Source: Hysterium pulicare CBS 123377
Taxonomy: Eukaryota > Ascomycota > Dothideomycetes > Hysteriales > Hysteriaceae
Length of the DNA stretch: 64,000 nt
Assembly (NCBI GenBank): GCA_000467715.1
Contig: AJFK01000087.1
Span: 1 to 64,000, forward strand
Reading direction: 5' to 3'
Positions 46,310 to 58,032 of the stretch are shown here, piece by piece (the stretch's first letter is position 1; every line of letters starts with the position of its first letter). Both the position numbers and the translations under genes were made by a program. The notes under the pieces were generated by a model. That model was not told the origin of the DNA. It saw only the letters and a program-made list of their open reading frames with translations, and ran no database searches.

Positions 46310-48923
46310 ATGTCTCGGTTGCCTAATAGATATAGCAGTATAATTACCAAATTCACGAGGCGAAAGCTTGCGCCCCACTCGACTCTCCATTATCCTATCC
46401 AGCCTTCTCCGCCCTCACCTTTGCTCCGGAAAGCTCCACTGCTTAAGAATTTTACTACATCCACCGCAGATATGGATGTACGAGATCTATCTGCCTCCGC
46501 TGCCTCTCCAGTAGATGACTTGAAACTTGTCAATCGGCTTAATGAGAGTAGAAGCCCGTACGTAAGTGCCCTGGCTGTTTTACGCGGCTGACTTGAACGC
46601 CCAACCCTAATCAGCTTCTTAATAGGTGCGCGGACACATGGACAATCCAGTCGCATGGCAGATGTGGGGACCTGAAGCTATAGAGTTAGCGAAGAAGTCG
46701 AATCGGCTACTATTCGTTAGTATCGGCTATGCAGCATGTCATTGTATGATCGATTCCGGCCTTGCCTCCCTCGAGATGATTTGAAGAGCATCAACTAATA
46801 CATGACTTTGGGTAGGGTGTCATGTCATGGAACGCGAATCCTTCGAAAATCGTGAAGTAGCGAAGATCCTCAATACCTCCTTCATCCCAATCAAGATCGA
46901 CCGTGAAGAACGACCAGACGTCGATCGCATATACATGAACTACGTGCAAGCGACTACTGGATCTGGCGGCTGGCCATTGAACGTTTTCATCACTCCTGGG
47001 CTAGAACCTATATTCGGTGGCACTTATTGGCCTGGTCCAGGCTCAACGACTGCGATGGGCGATCACATTGGTTTCGTAGGCATATTGGAGAAGATCAGGG
47101 ATGTATGGAAGAATCAGCAACAGAGATGCTTAGAATCCGCCAAGGAGATCACTACACAGCTGAGGGAGTTCGCGCAAGAGGGATCAATCAGTCGTGATGG
47201 GAATGCGGAAGTTGATGGGTTAGATTTGGAGCTGCTCGACGATGCCTACGAACATTTCGCCGCGAAATATGATTCGGTACAGGCGGGATTTGGAGGCGCC
47301 CCGAAGTTTCCCACTCCGGTCAACCTTGCGTATTTGTTGAAGTTGCGACAGTATCCGAGTGCGGTGGAGGATGTGATTGGAGCAAAGGAGTGTGAGAATG
47401 CGAGTGATATGGTCTTGAATACGTTAAGAGCTATGAATAGAGGTGGTATACATGATCAGATAGGCAACGGGTTTGCGAGATACTCTGTGACAAGGGATTG
47501 GAGTCTACCACATTTTGAGAAGATGTAAGTTCACGTCACAATCGCCCCTTCTGTCTACTCGAGTTGAGCGTGCTGATCGAAGTATAGGCTCTACGACCAA
47601 GCCCAACTCCTTCCTGTCTATCTAGATGCTTATCTCACCACTCAAGATGCTGAGTTTCTCTCCGCTGTTCATGATATTGCGACCTACTTGACTACTCCCC
47701 CAATGCACTCCGCAAAGGGAGGTTTCTTCTCCGCCGAAGATGCAGACTCACTATATCGTCCCCAAGATAAGGAGAAGCGCGAAGGTGCATTCTACGTCTG
47801 GACACTAAAGGAATTCCAATCCATCCTCGGTGATCGCGACGCAGGAGTCTTAGCCAAGTTTTACAATGTTCGGGAGAACGGAAACGTCAGTCCGGAACAC
47901 GATGCCCATGATGAACTCATCGACCAGAATGTACTAGCTATCAAAAGCGCACCCGAAACTCTAGCCAAGGAATTCGGTCTCTCGATAGAAGAAGTGCGGA
48001 CAATTCTAACAGAAGGTCGCGCGAAGCTTCTCGACCACAGAAACAAAGAACGCCCGCGCCCAAGTCTCGATGATAAAATCGTCGTATCATGGAATGGTCT
48101 CGCGATCGGAGCTCTCGCACGTACGAGTGCCGTTGTGCAATCCCTTGACCCCTCAAAAGCATCTACATATCTTGAGGCCGCTGAAAAGGCAGCCGCTTTC
48201 ATTAAAAACGAACTCTATGACTCCTCCACTGGCACTCTTAAGCGGGTCTACCGCGACGGTCCTGGCTTGACACCCGGTTTCGCAGACGACTACGCCTTCC
48301 TCATATCCGGCCTCATCGACCTATACCAAGCTACTTTCAACGACGCGTATCTCTCATGGGCCGACAAGCTCCAACAAACGCAATTAAATCTCTTCTGGGA
48401 CTCGCAGAATCAAGGTTTCTTCTCCACGAGCGAGAACCAGCCTGATTTGATCCTCAGACTGAAAGATGGAATGGACAATGCTGAGCCGAGTACGAACGGC
48501 GTTAGTGCGCAGAATCTAGATCGGCTAGCGAGTCTGCTGGAGGACGAAATGTATGAGAAGAGAGCGAGGGAAACGAGCGAGGCGTTCGAGGCGGAGATCA
48601 TGCAACATCCTTTCCTATTCGCTAGTCTCATGGATGCGGTGGTGGTTGGTCGTTTGGGGAATCGCTCTGTCGTTATCACGGGCGAGGGCGAGAAGGTTGA
48701 TGAATGGTTGAAGAAGTTCAGGAGTAAAGCTCAGAGATTGGGCACTCTGGCGCGGATTGGTGGAGGTGGGAGTAAGAGCGAGTGGTTGAGGAGTCGGAAT
48801 CCGCTGATTGCGAGTATGGATGAGAAGAAAGAGGGGGTTATGGTTTGTGAGAAGGGCGCTTGTAGGGATGGGTTGAGTTTGGGGATGGAGGATGTGGAGA
48901 AGGCTCTTAGAGAGGTGAGGTAG
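46310..48923 (+). CDS. DUF255 thioredoxin-like domain protein (SPATA20/YyaL family), probably mitochondrial
   Basis: The gene has four exons (46310-46561, 46626-46743, 46816-47524, 47588-48923), encoding 804 residues. The basic, Ser/Pro-rich N-terminus with LLKNFTTSTAD resembles a mitochondrial targeting sequence; a later in-frame ATG at 46472 would remove it, so two forms are possible. The DUF255 domain includes NRLNESRSPYVRGH, the C122-H-W-C125 motif, ESFENREVAKILN, IDREERPDVD and GSGGWPLNVFITP. A long six-hairpin-like helical domain follows, with DDKIVVSWNGLAIGAL. Family members are widespread from bacteria to animals, but no firm biochemical role is known; a redox role is inferred. Intron 2 splits the Trp codon inside the CHWC motif. 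Length is normal for the family. Confidence 0.94.
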
Positions 48924-49877
48924 GTGTCCCCAGGCAAGATTCGAGGGAAGGTAAAGAAACGATATGAAACAAGGGCTGCAGGTATTGTATTGGGTAGAAA
49001 CGGAATGGCGATAATGGGATAGAACAATGGGTTTGACTGGAATTTCATCTTTCTTATGGGCGCTGGGGGTCTGGGAAGCTTTTAACTAGCTCCATGGCAA
49101 TTTGGAGGGTTTCCAGAGTTACAGTAATGTCAGATACCTAAGTTTCCAGATCGTTGAAGTACTTCCGAGCCCATGATACTTTCCCCCTGGCTCAAGGTTA
49201 CGGTCCTAAGCATCATAATCCGTCTCTTTCTCCAGGCAGAGCTTAGCTCTCTCTCAGGCTCCGAATAGACTGTATCGTTACATGGACATTTCAAGTTGTG
49301 CTTGTTTCCAGGACTTGTCATATATCTGAGGCATATGCAAGCTCGGCACTAGCACTCCGAACCCATCCATCCTCAACGCAACGCAACTGCGGAGCTCCGT
49401 AGTTCAGGATACGATGCTCTATTTCTCAGCTCCAATTTCCAACCATATCTAGGCTCATTATGGGGTTGTAGAGGCTTGGACTTTATTCATAGAGGGAACA
49501 GGGGTCTTTTGTTTCGGGGAAGCTGGGTTCTGGTCATAGTAAGTATACTCCATTCCCATATTCCATTTGACCCGGGCTGGGACATGAATCACTGCAGTGG
49601 GGATCCCAAGCAATGAGGCACCATCACAGACCCAACCATCAAGCTCGACGAAATATTACCTCAGTGCCATTGAAAAGCTAAATCTAACTCAAAACGCCCT
49701 CTTTTCAATATAGATATTCGACTCTGAAGCTTGGACAGGGCAAGCCTAAAAAGGGTAAAAATGCATACTAAGAACAATATCTAGGAGAGAACAGGAAAAA
49801 TCGCAAGAGTCCGATGTATGTCTCTAGTTATGTAGAGGGGTAGGAGACAAGACTTGATAGCCACGCAAAACGCCTTT
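48924..49877. other. Convergent spacer, no gene seen
   Basis: This 954-base gap lies between the 3' ends of the DUF255 and YHM2 genes. No coding pattern is seen. Confidence 0.55.
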
Positions 49878-51279
49878 TTAGTGCTTAGCCGTAACCTTAT
49901 CGCCAGTAAGCCTCTCGACGGCGTCTTTGGCACTGTGGGATAGATCAGCAACGATTCTCTGTCAGTCGAAGAAAGGGAAGAAAACTTACACGTCACCCAA
50001 CGCAACCATGCAAATCGTTTGCCAAACGCCAAGACCAATTCTAGGAGCAACGCCCCGATACAATCCCTTCATCCCGTTCTGCGAGTAAATGTACCTCGCC
50101 GCGGTAGCCACCGTCAACTTCTTCGGCCGCAGCGGGTCTTCCGTCTTGCTCTGCATCTCAACGCGGATGACCTCGATAGGCTGGTTCCACGCGCTCAATC
50201 CACCACCAAGTCCACTAGCGAGGATCTTCTCCGCAACGCCCAACTTCTCTCCGCCTTCCTTGCCCGTCGCCTTGCGGATGCCGTTCTCGGCGAGACGCGA
50301 GAGCCCGAATCGGGAACCCCAGTTCGTGACTTGGCGGACGGCGACGGCGTTGACGCCTTTGTTGATGCCGCGGATGCCTTCCTTGCGGTAGATGTCCATG
50401 AAGGTTTCCATTGTGCCCGGCGGCTTCATGCCTGCGGCTGCGACTTTGTGCTTTGTGATTTCGACTGTCTTCATGCAGGTGCAGAAACCCATTGTTGCGT
50501 AGGCTTGCGCTAGACCGCCTGCCATGCCTCCTGAGATACCGGCTACGAAAGGCGCTGCGCCCCAAGACCTGGTGTAGTATTCGGCTTCGGAAGCGACGAA
50601 GAGGAGGACGGCGCCTTTGGTTGAGGCTTCGATCCATGCCTGGAGGACTCGTTAGGTGAAGTTCTTGAGCTTTGGGGTTGTAGAGTTGGCTTACCCATGG
50701 AATGAGACCCTGGTAGACTACATTTTGGACATATGTTAGCAGATGTAAAGAGATATTTCAGCGTCCTCAGCATCCAACTGCCCAAAGGATAGCCTCTATT
50801 GCCCGAATGCAGGGAAATGCAGCCAACTATTCAGCTTCCCCGCGTTGGCTCAGGAAGAGAGGAACTCACATCCAAGGACTCCGCCACGACTCCAAATCCT
50901 CGAAATAGCCCCAGCAAAGCCATCGGCTCTGTTGGCAGCCATAGTCGTCTTAGCGACTTCCAATGGCTATTGTTTCCCAAATGTTAGCATCTTCTTGTTA
51001 CCAGCAATCATCCCATGGTGTATTTACCTGTCCCAGAGTAGTCACTCTGTAAAAGCAACCGGTCAGCTTCACGTCCTTCTTATCGTAGGGGTTTTTGGCG
51101 GACAACTTACTCGAACATGTTCAGCCCAGCTCCGACTGTACACAGAAGACCCCCATCAGCTCAATTCTCTTCGGTTTCGATTTTTCTTTCCAGGTGCACA
51201 ACTTACGCAACAAATTGCTGAACTTCACGGGCTTCTTCTCCAGCTTTGGCGGCGCCGGAACGCCTAAAGTCGCGGACAT
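49878..51279 (-). CDS. YHM2: Mitochondrial carrier YHM2 (citrate/oxoglutarate carrier)
   Basis: The gene has seven exons (51279-51207, 51135-51111, 51046-51028, 50966-50870, 50717-50695, 50639-49990, 49932-49878), encoding 313 residues, close to yeast Yhm2. The protein starts MSATLGVPAPPKLEKKPVKFSNLL and contains [49 protein letters not shown], the second repeat around CMKTVEITKHK, and the third around QPIEVIRVEM. Yhm2 exchanges citrate for oxoglutarate across the inner mitochondrial membrane, raising cytosolic NADPH, and was also linked to mitochondrial DNA maintenance. It lies next to the citrate synthase gene on the same strand. Three exons are only 25, 19 and 23 nt long, so automated models may skip them. 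Confidence 0.93.
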
Positions 51280-52451
51280 AATCTGGGAGGATGGAGGAGA
51301 TAGGGGCCCTGACCAAGGGATTCGTGTGCTTCTTCGCGAAAAAAAGGTGTTCTGGATGGAAAGGTTCCGGAAAGCGGGAGTGGGTGTAGACGGTCTTATT
51401 GAATTCCCTTGGGAGGTAGGTGGTCGTAGCGTTGGAGCTCACGGTTGAGTTTTGTCGGGGAATGGTGAATTGCTTCTTTGGAGTTCGGGCGCCAAGACTC
51501 CTGCACAGTTACGTACTGACGCGGTTCGGGTAGCAAACGACTCGTGCGGATGATGGATGCGATTAGATGCTATAAAGTAGCTGAGTTCAGATACTTTGAT
51601 GATAGCACTAAGTAATTGCAATAGTGATGTTCACCACTATCAACTTGAGAATGCCTCCAATTTTCAACCTTCGATTCAGCGGTCAAGAGTAAGCGGCCAA
51701 TACAAAAAAGTATCGTATTGGAGCACGGTAATCCGACGACGGAGTTCTTGTTGAGGCTGATGCTGAGCCGCGGCTCCCCAATAAAAGAGCACGGCCTCTG
51801 TCAACATTCAACAAGCACAAGCCCATTGTTATTGTCAATGTCACTGAATGCTGACAGTTCACTCTTTACAGTTCCGAGTGCGCTCACCGCCGTTACCGGA
51901 GAATGGGGATATGCCGATATATCTTACAGGGCAAGCCACTCATCTTGCACTCAAACCCGAGTTGTGTATCGGCTACCGAAGCACTTATTGGGTACTAACC
52001 CGTGGATATGCGGTTATGTTGTTTGGAGAACGTACGATCCCCTGCTTAACGTTGGAGATGGCTCCAAACGCGCGTGTAAGACTGATGATAGAGCCCACGG
52101 TTCAAGGGGGTGTGCCATAGTGCTAGTAACGGGAAGAGACAATATCAACGTCCAAGCTTATTTTTTTGACCACGACTGTCAATTTGTTCTTGAACAGCGC
52201 GTCTGATAGCTTTTCGATATGCAACGAAACAGTGAACTACGTTTACTAGAACCCGCTAAACGACGGTTATAGTACACGCTACAATCTCTACCAAGCCAAG
52301 AGTGTGACAAAACCAGATCGGAGCCTTTTCCAGTCCCACACAAACACAAAATCCCTATTCTATCGGTACATCGAAGTATGTCAGTCTAGCTAAATCCCGC
52401 GTCTCCCTTATTATCCCAGCTCCTATCGTCATCTCTAGCTTCGCGATGATT
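51280..52451. other. Intergenic, no supported gene
   Basis: This 1.17 kb holds the YHM2 promoter and the citrate synthase 3' end. An open frame of 162 codons at 51718-52206 (plus) overlaps another phase and has no recognised pattern. Confidence 0.5.
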
Positions 52452-54201
52452 TTACAAAGATGCGCCGACAAGCTTAGCATATGCTTCTGTGCTGAAAGAC
52501 TTGGGTCTCTCAATGGGAGCACCCACTGCGCGATCGATGATGAGCTGAGGAAGAACACCGAGAGCGCGGGAAACACCGAAAAGGACAGTGTAGTAGTTTT
52601 GTTCCGTAAGACCATAGTATTGGAGGAGTACGCCGGAGTGGGCATCAACGTTGGGGTAGGGGTTCTTGGTCTATAAAGGAGTCAGCTTCCAATATCACCC
52701 TGGCTCGAAATGATCATAACTTGCCTTGCCGTGCTCTGTTAGAACACCAGGAGCAATCTTGTAGACTTGACTGACTAGCTTGAACATTGGGTCGTCTGGA
52801 AGATGCTTCTGAGCAAACTCGCGCTGGGAGACGTAGCGGGGATCAGTCTTGCGGAGAACGGCGTGACCGTAACCTGGAACCACCTGTCCAGCCTTGAGAG
52901 TGGACCATAGGTAATCTTTGATAGCTCCATCACTGAGATCGTTTCCAATAGCCTTCTTCATTTTCTGGAGCCAGACGAGCACTTCCTGGTTGGCCCTGAT
53001 AAAGCCATTAGCTTGTTATAAAAGTATTAGTAGCTGGGACTTACAATCCGTGAAGGGGACCAGCAAGACCATTAAGACCAGCAGCCAATGAGAGGTATGG
53101 AGAGCTGAGAGCGCTGCCAACCAAATGGGTGGTGTGCGCGCTAACGTTTCCACCTTCGTGGTCGGAGTGGATGGTGAGGTACAGCCTCATTAACTCAACG
53201 AAGTCCTTGTTCTCAGAGAATCCAAGTTGGTTGGCCAGGTTGTAGCCGTAATCTTTATCCTTCTGAACTGGAGCGACCTTGCCATCCTTGTAGATATTGC
53301 GGTAGATCTTAGCAGCAATGCCTGGGAGCTTGGCAATTAGGTCCATTGAGTCCTCGAAAGTGTGCTCCCAGTAAGTAGACTTGTGCATCCCCTTCGCATA
53401 TGCTTTGGCGAAGTTTGACTCGTGCTCAAGGGCATTGACGGCGATGGAGAACTGAGCCATTGGGTGGAGATCACTGGGGCATCGGTCAATCAACTCCTCA
53501 ACGAACTTAGGGATGTCGGATCGGGCAGCCCATTCTGCGGATAGATCGCGAACTTGCTGCTCCGAAGGAACCTCGCCGGTCAGAAGAAGCCAGAAAAGGC
53601 CTTCGGGAAGAGGTTCCTCGCCGCCGGGAGCCTTGGGAAGGACTTCCTGGCATTCAGGAATCTACAACTATGAGTTTCTTGAGGAACTAGAATTGTTTGA
53701 GCTATCCTTACAGTCTTGCCGCGGAATCTAATGCCCTCTTCTGAGTCTAGGACAGATCCCTGCCAATCGTTAGGGTATGAACAAACGTATTTACTTGCAA
53801 TGCATCAAGACTACCGACCTCCCAGACGAGTGATTTAATACCACGAGCACCACCATAGACCTGATCGAGAGTGACCTCGCCGACAACCTTGCTACCGTGC
53901 TCCCTATTGTACTACGTTAACGTGGTGTTTCGGGTACCGTGGGGAAGAGATGCGGCTTACTTTCGCAGCTTCTTGATCTTCTCAATCTCGCCGGGAAGCT
54001 TCGCAGCGAAGGTCTCTTTCAATGACTATATCCGAAACTGTCAGATATGCACTCGAAGTGTCAATATTCTTATCTTACCTGAGTCTTGCTGGAATAGCTG
54101 CGAAAGCCATTGAAGACAGCTGCGGATCTCCGAGGAGCCGCAGAGGAAGCAGTCAATGAAGAGCGGAAAGCGCTTGAGCTTAATCGCAAAGCCGTGGCCA
54201 T
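52452..54201 (-). CDS. CIT1: Citrate synthase, mitochondrial
   Basis: The gene has seven exons (54201-54079, 54025-53961, 53903-53819, 53759-53712, 53661-53045, 52995-52725, 52670-52452), encoding 475 residues. A mitochondrial presequence rich in Ser, Ala and Arg (to about residue 40) leads. Active-site blocks are kept: [15 protein letters not shown] with its His, [15 protein letters not shown] with the catalytic His, and [15 protein letters not shown] with the catalytic Asp. The enzyme joins acetyl-CoA and oxaloacetate in the citric-acid cycle. The last intron (52671-52724) begins with GC instead of GT: AAG|GCAAGT...TAG. Only that donor restores the family sequence [16 protein letters not shown]. 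Intron 3 has an unusual GTCGGT donor. It might equally be a 2-methylcitrate synthase paralogue, but the sequence reads as the standard enzyme. Confidence 0.94.
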
Positions 54202-55080
54202 CGCGGGAGGAATTGATGAGAGAGGGGAGTGAGGATGGGATGTAGAATGGGATCTTGGGTAGGAAAGTGCCGGAGAAGTGATGGAAAAAAGGAAAGTTTT
54301 GAGCTCACAATTATTCCCGCGCCGAAGCTTGGACCATTTCGTCATTCTCAACGCTCGAGGATTTCAGCACAGCGAAAGGCATCGTCGGACATCGGGATTC
54401 ATCGGTAGTGATCGGGTCAAGCCTCGGGCCAATCACACCGAGTATTTTTAGAATAATACCATGTCCTGAAAAACTCAGCTCGATTGTCGCTGCGCCGAGC
54501 ACCTCTATCTAACCGTTCTCTCGCTTTCACTTTACTGCAATTTAAACGCAGACAGATAGCACGTGACTCTTCGCTTGCTTGAGGACGGGCTAGATCGAGC
54601 TTAGCGCCGCTCAGGGGCCTTTTCCTTTCTTGCGACAACGCCGAGGCGACTTGCTCTTAACCTGCAACAATCGTGGACAGGACATCATCTCCTGAGTAGT
54701 GAATACACCAACACCACACTCTCCTACTCTTCTTCTGGCCTTGCCGCGCGACTTTCATTTTGACGTGAAATCAGCGCCACTCACTTCACTGGCTCAGCAC
54801 CTGTAGACGTGACGCTGTTCGAGACTCAGCTCGAGCAAGCACTTAATCGACTGCCGCTCCGCCCTCTTGAGCTTCTCCATCAACCGCGAACAACTTACTC
54901 GCCTTTCCTATCCGTATCATCTAGATCTTTCTGTTTCGGAGCTTAGGCCAGGTAGTATCGCCTCGAGGTTGGACGTGTTTGTCAAACCACCTCACTCCAG
55001 CATCTGCAAGTGGTCCTGCACAAAGCCGAAAGGCCTTCACTGTTTTGTCGTCAGTCTGATCTGGTATTCGTAAGCTAGCT
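54202..55080. promoter_or_regulatory. Divergent promoter region of citrate synthase and Nrd1-like genes
   Basis: This 879-base region lies between two head-to-head housekeeping genes. CT-rich strings and short upstream open frames (for example one starting near 54867) occur before the Nrd1-like ATG. No specific regulatory site is claimed. Confidence 0.5.
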
Positions 55081-57281
55081 ATGTCTACTATGGAAGAGCT
55101 AGAGACACTGCTGCAGTCTTTGCAGGCTTTGAAACCCCCAGGCGTCACCAAGACTAAGATCGAAGCCATCACCGCACTCTGCATCCAAAACATCCAGGTA
55201 TGATATCTACAGACTCCCCGAGTCCCTCGGACTTTATGAAACATATACTAAATGCTATGTTCTCACCTTCAGTACGAGCCGACCATAATTCAGAAAATAT
55301 TCACCCAGTACAAGAAGTCCCCAACAACACATAAACTAGGAGTGCTCTATGTAATAGACTCTGTGACCCGACAATGGGTGGAAAAGGCTCGTCAAGCCGG
55401 TCAAGTAGTTTCTGGCAGCGCTGCTTCCGAGGGAACGTTTGCTTCTGGCGTTCAGAAAGTGACGGAACTGCTTCCAGTGATGATGAACGAGCTCATTCAA
55501 TCAGCGCCAGAGAACCAGAAGGAGAAGGTCTCGAAATTACTCGATATTTGGGAACGTGGACAAACATTCCCAATCTCAATGTTGTCTAGCTTCAAACAAA
55601 AGTTGAACAATCCTCAAGCAAGTAAGGCATCCTTTTTATTACGGTCCCCGGTAAGGTCCGTCGCAGGCGGAAGCCATTTCTAATTACCTTCCATGATAGA
55701 CTCACAGTCATTTACGCCCCCGGGAAGCCCTCCTAGATTCGTAGCATCGCGCGGTCTCGCATCTCAGACTTCATTGCAGCCTGCACTATCCGCTGCTTCA
55801 GCCCCACAGGACGCAGGTTCTATTCTAGCCGCACTGGCAGTTCTTGGGAAGCAGAATGCTCCCAATGCTGGTCAAGGTAACCCTATGCCGGTTGGTCAGG
55901 CCCCGTACTCGTATCAGCAAAGTGTAGCTCCTCCACCTCAATATGTCGCTCCACCTAACCTACTAGTTGCTCCGACCAATGGACAGGCTACTGCAGCCGC
56001 GCCTCCGGCTGGTGGAAATGATTTGATGCTGCAACTTGTTCAAGCGATAGCAGCTGGCCTAATTCCTCCTGATCAAGCAGGTCAGCTTATAGCTGCTATA
56101 GCAGCTAATCAAAATGGTGCTGGACCACCAGTCGTACCTCCACCTCCAGTCCCGCTTCAATTTGCAGGAAATATTCCGAGTGCCCAGCAAAATGGCCACC
56201 AACCAGAGCCTTATGATCAAAATGGAAGTAGATATCGTGAGCGCAGTCGGTCACCAGATTACAAACGACGCCGTGTTTCTCCTAACCGCCATCCTTCTCC
56301 TCCAAATCGCCGCGATAGTCCAACTTATGGCGTATATGATCCGAACGCTGGTGGAGAACATAACGGCACAAATCGCCACGATGACCGTGGTCGTGGACGC
56401 GGTAGAAATCGGGGCGGGCGTAATGAGTACCGACAGCGCACCCCTCCACCACAGCGACGAGCACAGAGCCCAGTTGCCAACGCTCCTCGTGGCATGCAAC
56501 CAAAATACATCGAATATGATAAATCCTTACCTCGTGATCACATTAGGGTCCTTAGTCGTACCTTATTTGTAGGTGGTGCTAGTGCGTCCGAAGGTGAGCT
56601 GAGAAATATTTTCAGCCGATATGGAAATGTACAGACATGTATCGTCAATCACGACAAACGACACGCATTTGTCAAGATGGTCAATCGACAGGATGCTATC
56701 GCGGCAAAAGAAGGTATGGACAGGTCTCAGGATCCTGAAGTATCTGCCAAGGCGCGTCAGGTAAGAAATATAGTGAGCTGAATAGTGTGAGCCATCTCTA
56801 ACTTCACTCTAGACACGCTGGGGTGTAGGCTTTGGTCCTCGAGAATGCAGTGACTACGCCAGCGGAATCAGTGTAATTCCGATCAACCGCCTCACCGATG
56901 CTGATCGCAAGTGGGTTCTCACGGCGGAATATGGTGGAACAGGCGGCATACCGATCGAAGGAGGTATGGTTATCGAAGAACCCGATATCGAAATTGGCGC
57001 AGGTGTCTCATCCAAAGGTATGACGGTTTGTACTCTCAAATACCGGAACATACTAACTTTTCGAAGCTATCAGTCGCCGTATGCCACCAGATGGCGGACG
57101 ACGCGGAGGAAGCAACTTTGCACCTCGAGGCGGCTTTGACCAAAGTGGTCCACGATTCCGCAAGGCTGATCGTGCTCCGGAGCCTCGCCACATCTCTCCC
57201 AGGCCAGAAGCTGCCATCGGTGTTCCGCCACCTGTGCCTGGGTTCGGCTTCCAGCTTCCTGGTATGCCATCCGGTTTCTAG
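55081..57281 (+). CDS. Nrd1/Seb1-like RNA-binding transcription-termination factor
   Basis: The gene has five exons (55081-55197, 55273-55621, 55700-56760, 56813-57017, 57067-57281), encoding 648 residues. An N-terminal CTD-interacting domain (about 1-150) carries ALCIQNIQYEPTIIQKI, HKLGVLYVIDSV and LLDIWERGQTFP, and should bind the phosphorylated tail of RNA polymerase II. A Pro/Gln/Asn-rich linker follows, then an RS-like patch (RYRERSRSPDYKRRRVSP) and an RG-rich run. An RRM begins at TLFVGGASASEGELRNIF and is joined to the Nrd1/Seb1-specific block RWGVGFGPRECSDY...GISVIPINRLTDADRKW. In yeasts, these proteins couple transcription termination to RNA processing or to heterochromatin. The exon 3 acceptor was fixed by frame (TAG at 55697-55699). 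Nuclear role inferred from the family. Confidence 0.93.
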
Positions 57282-58032
57282 ATTAGAAGAAGCCGACACT
57301 ACGATGAACTGCATTCAGCATTACGTCAATATTGAGTAGCTCTTCGACGTTTGAAGATGCTTTGATCAGCGATGGAAATTCTAGCGGCTGGTATCCGAAG
57401 CTCGCTCCGAAGACCCCAAAGAAAGCTGTTTTACCCTAACATACGTTTTCAGGCCGGCTCCACTTCAATGCGAGTATGTAGGCTGGCCTTTTCACTACTT
57501 TATCTTTTCTCCTCACATGTTATTCTGCGATCATACGGAAGGCAGGTTCTTTGCATAGTTTGCGCGGATGTGGGGTTTATCTTTAGGAATTACCCCTCCG
57601 TATTTCCATTGCATGGCGGTGGTCATGCTCCCTGGTTTAAAAGTTTAGCAACAGCTGTTGGGTCTCAGCAGCCATCCAAGCAAGTTCTCCTTCCATTAGG
57701 ACTTTTGGTGTATAATACTACTACATTCTGCCTGACTTCCTTTCTTGCTTCTTGATCATTTATTGAAAGTTTCTATTATCTCATAACCTACTTTAATTCA
57801 CTGGTGCCCATTATTCATGATCTATTATAATTGCTAGTTGAATTTGTGACGTTTCTACGCCTAAAGTTCCCTTAACGTAAGGTATTTCTACAGCGCCAGT
57901 GCACCATGCTACAACCCTCTAAAGCGCCGATTGAGAGGACCTGTCCGATACCCTTTCACCACGGGGCCATCATAATGAAGGTTCGTTATATGTGCCCATA
58001 CGCCTTTCCCAGTACTGTATACCGTGATCAGT
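57282..58032. other. Convergent spacer, no gene seen
   Basis: This 751-base AT-rich gap lies between the ends of the Nrd1-like and LOG-like genes. A 127-codon plus-strand frame (57372-57755) has no recognised pattern. Confidence 0.5.

Noticed and set aside
51718-52206. 162-codon plus-strand frame between YHM2 and citrate synthase
   Set aside because: It overlaps another open phase and shows no family pattern.
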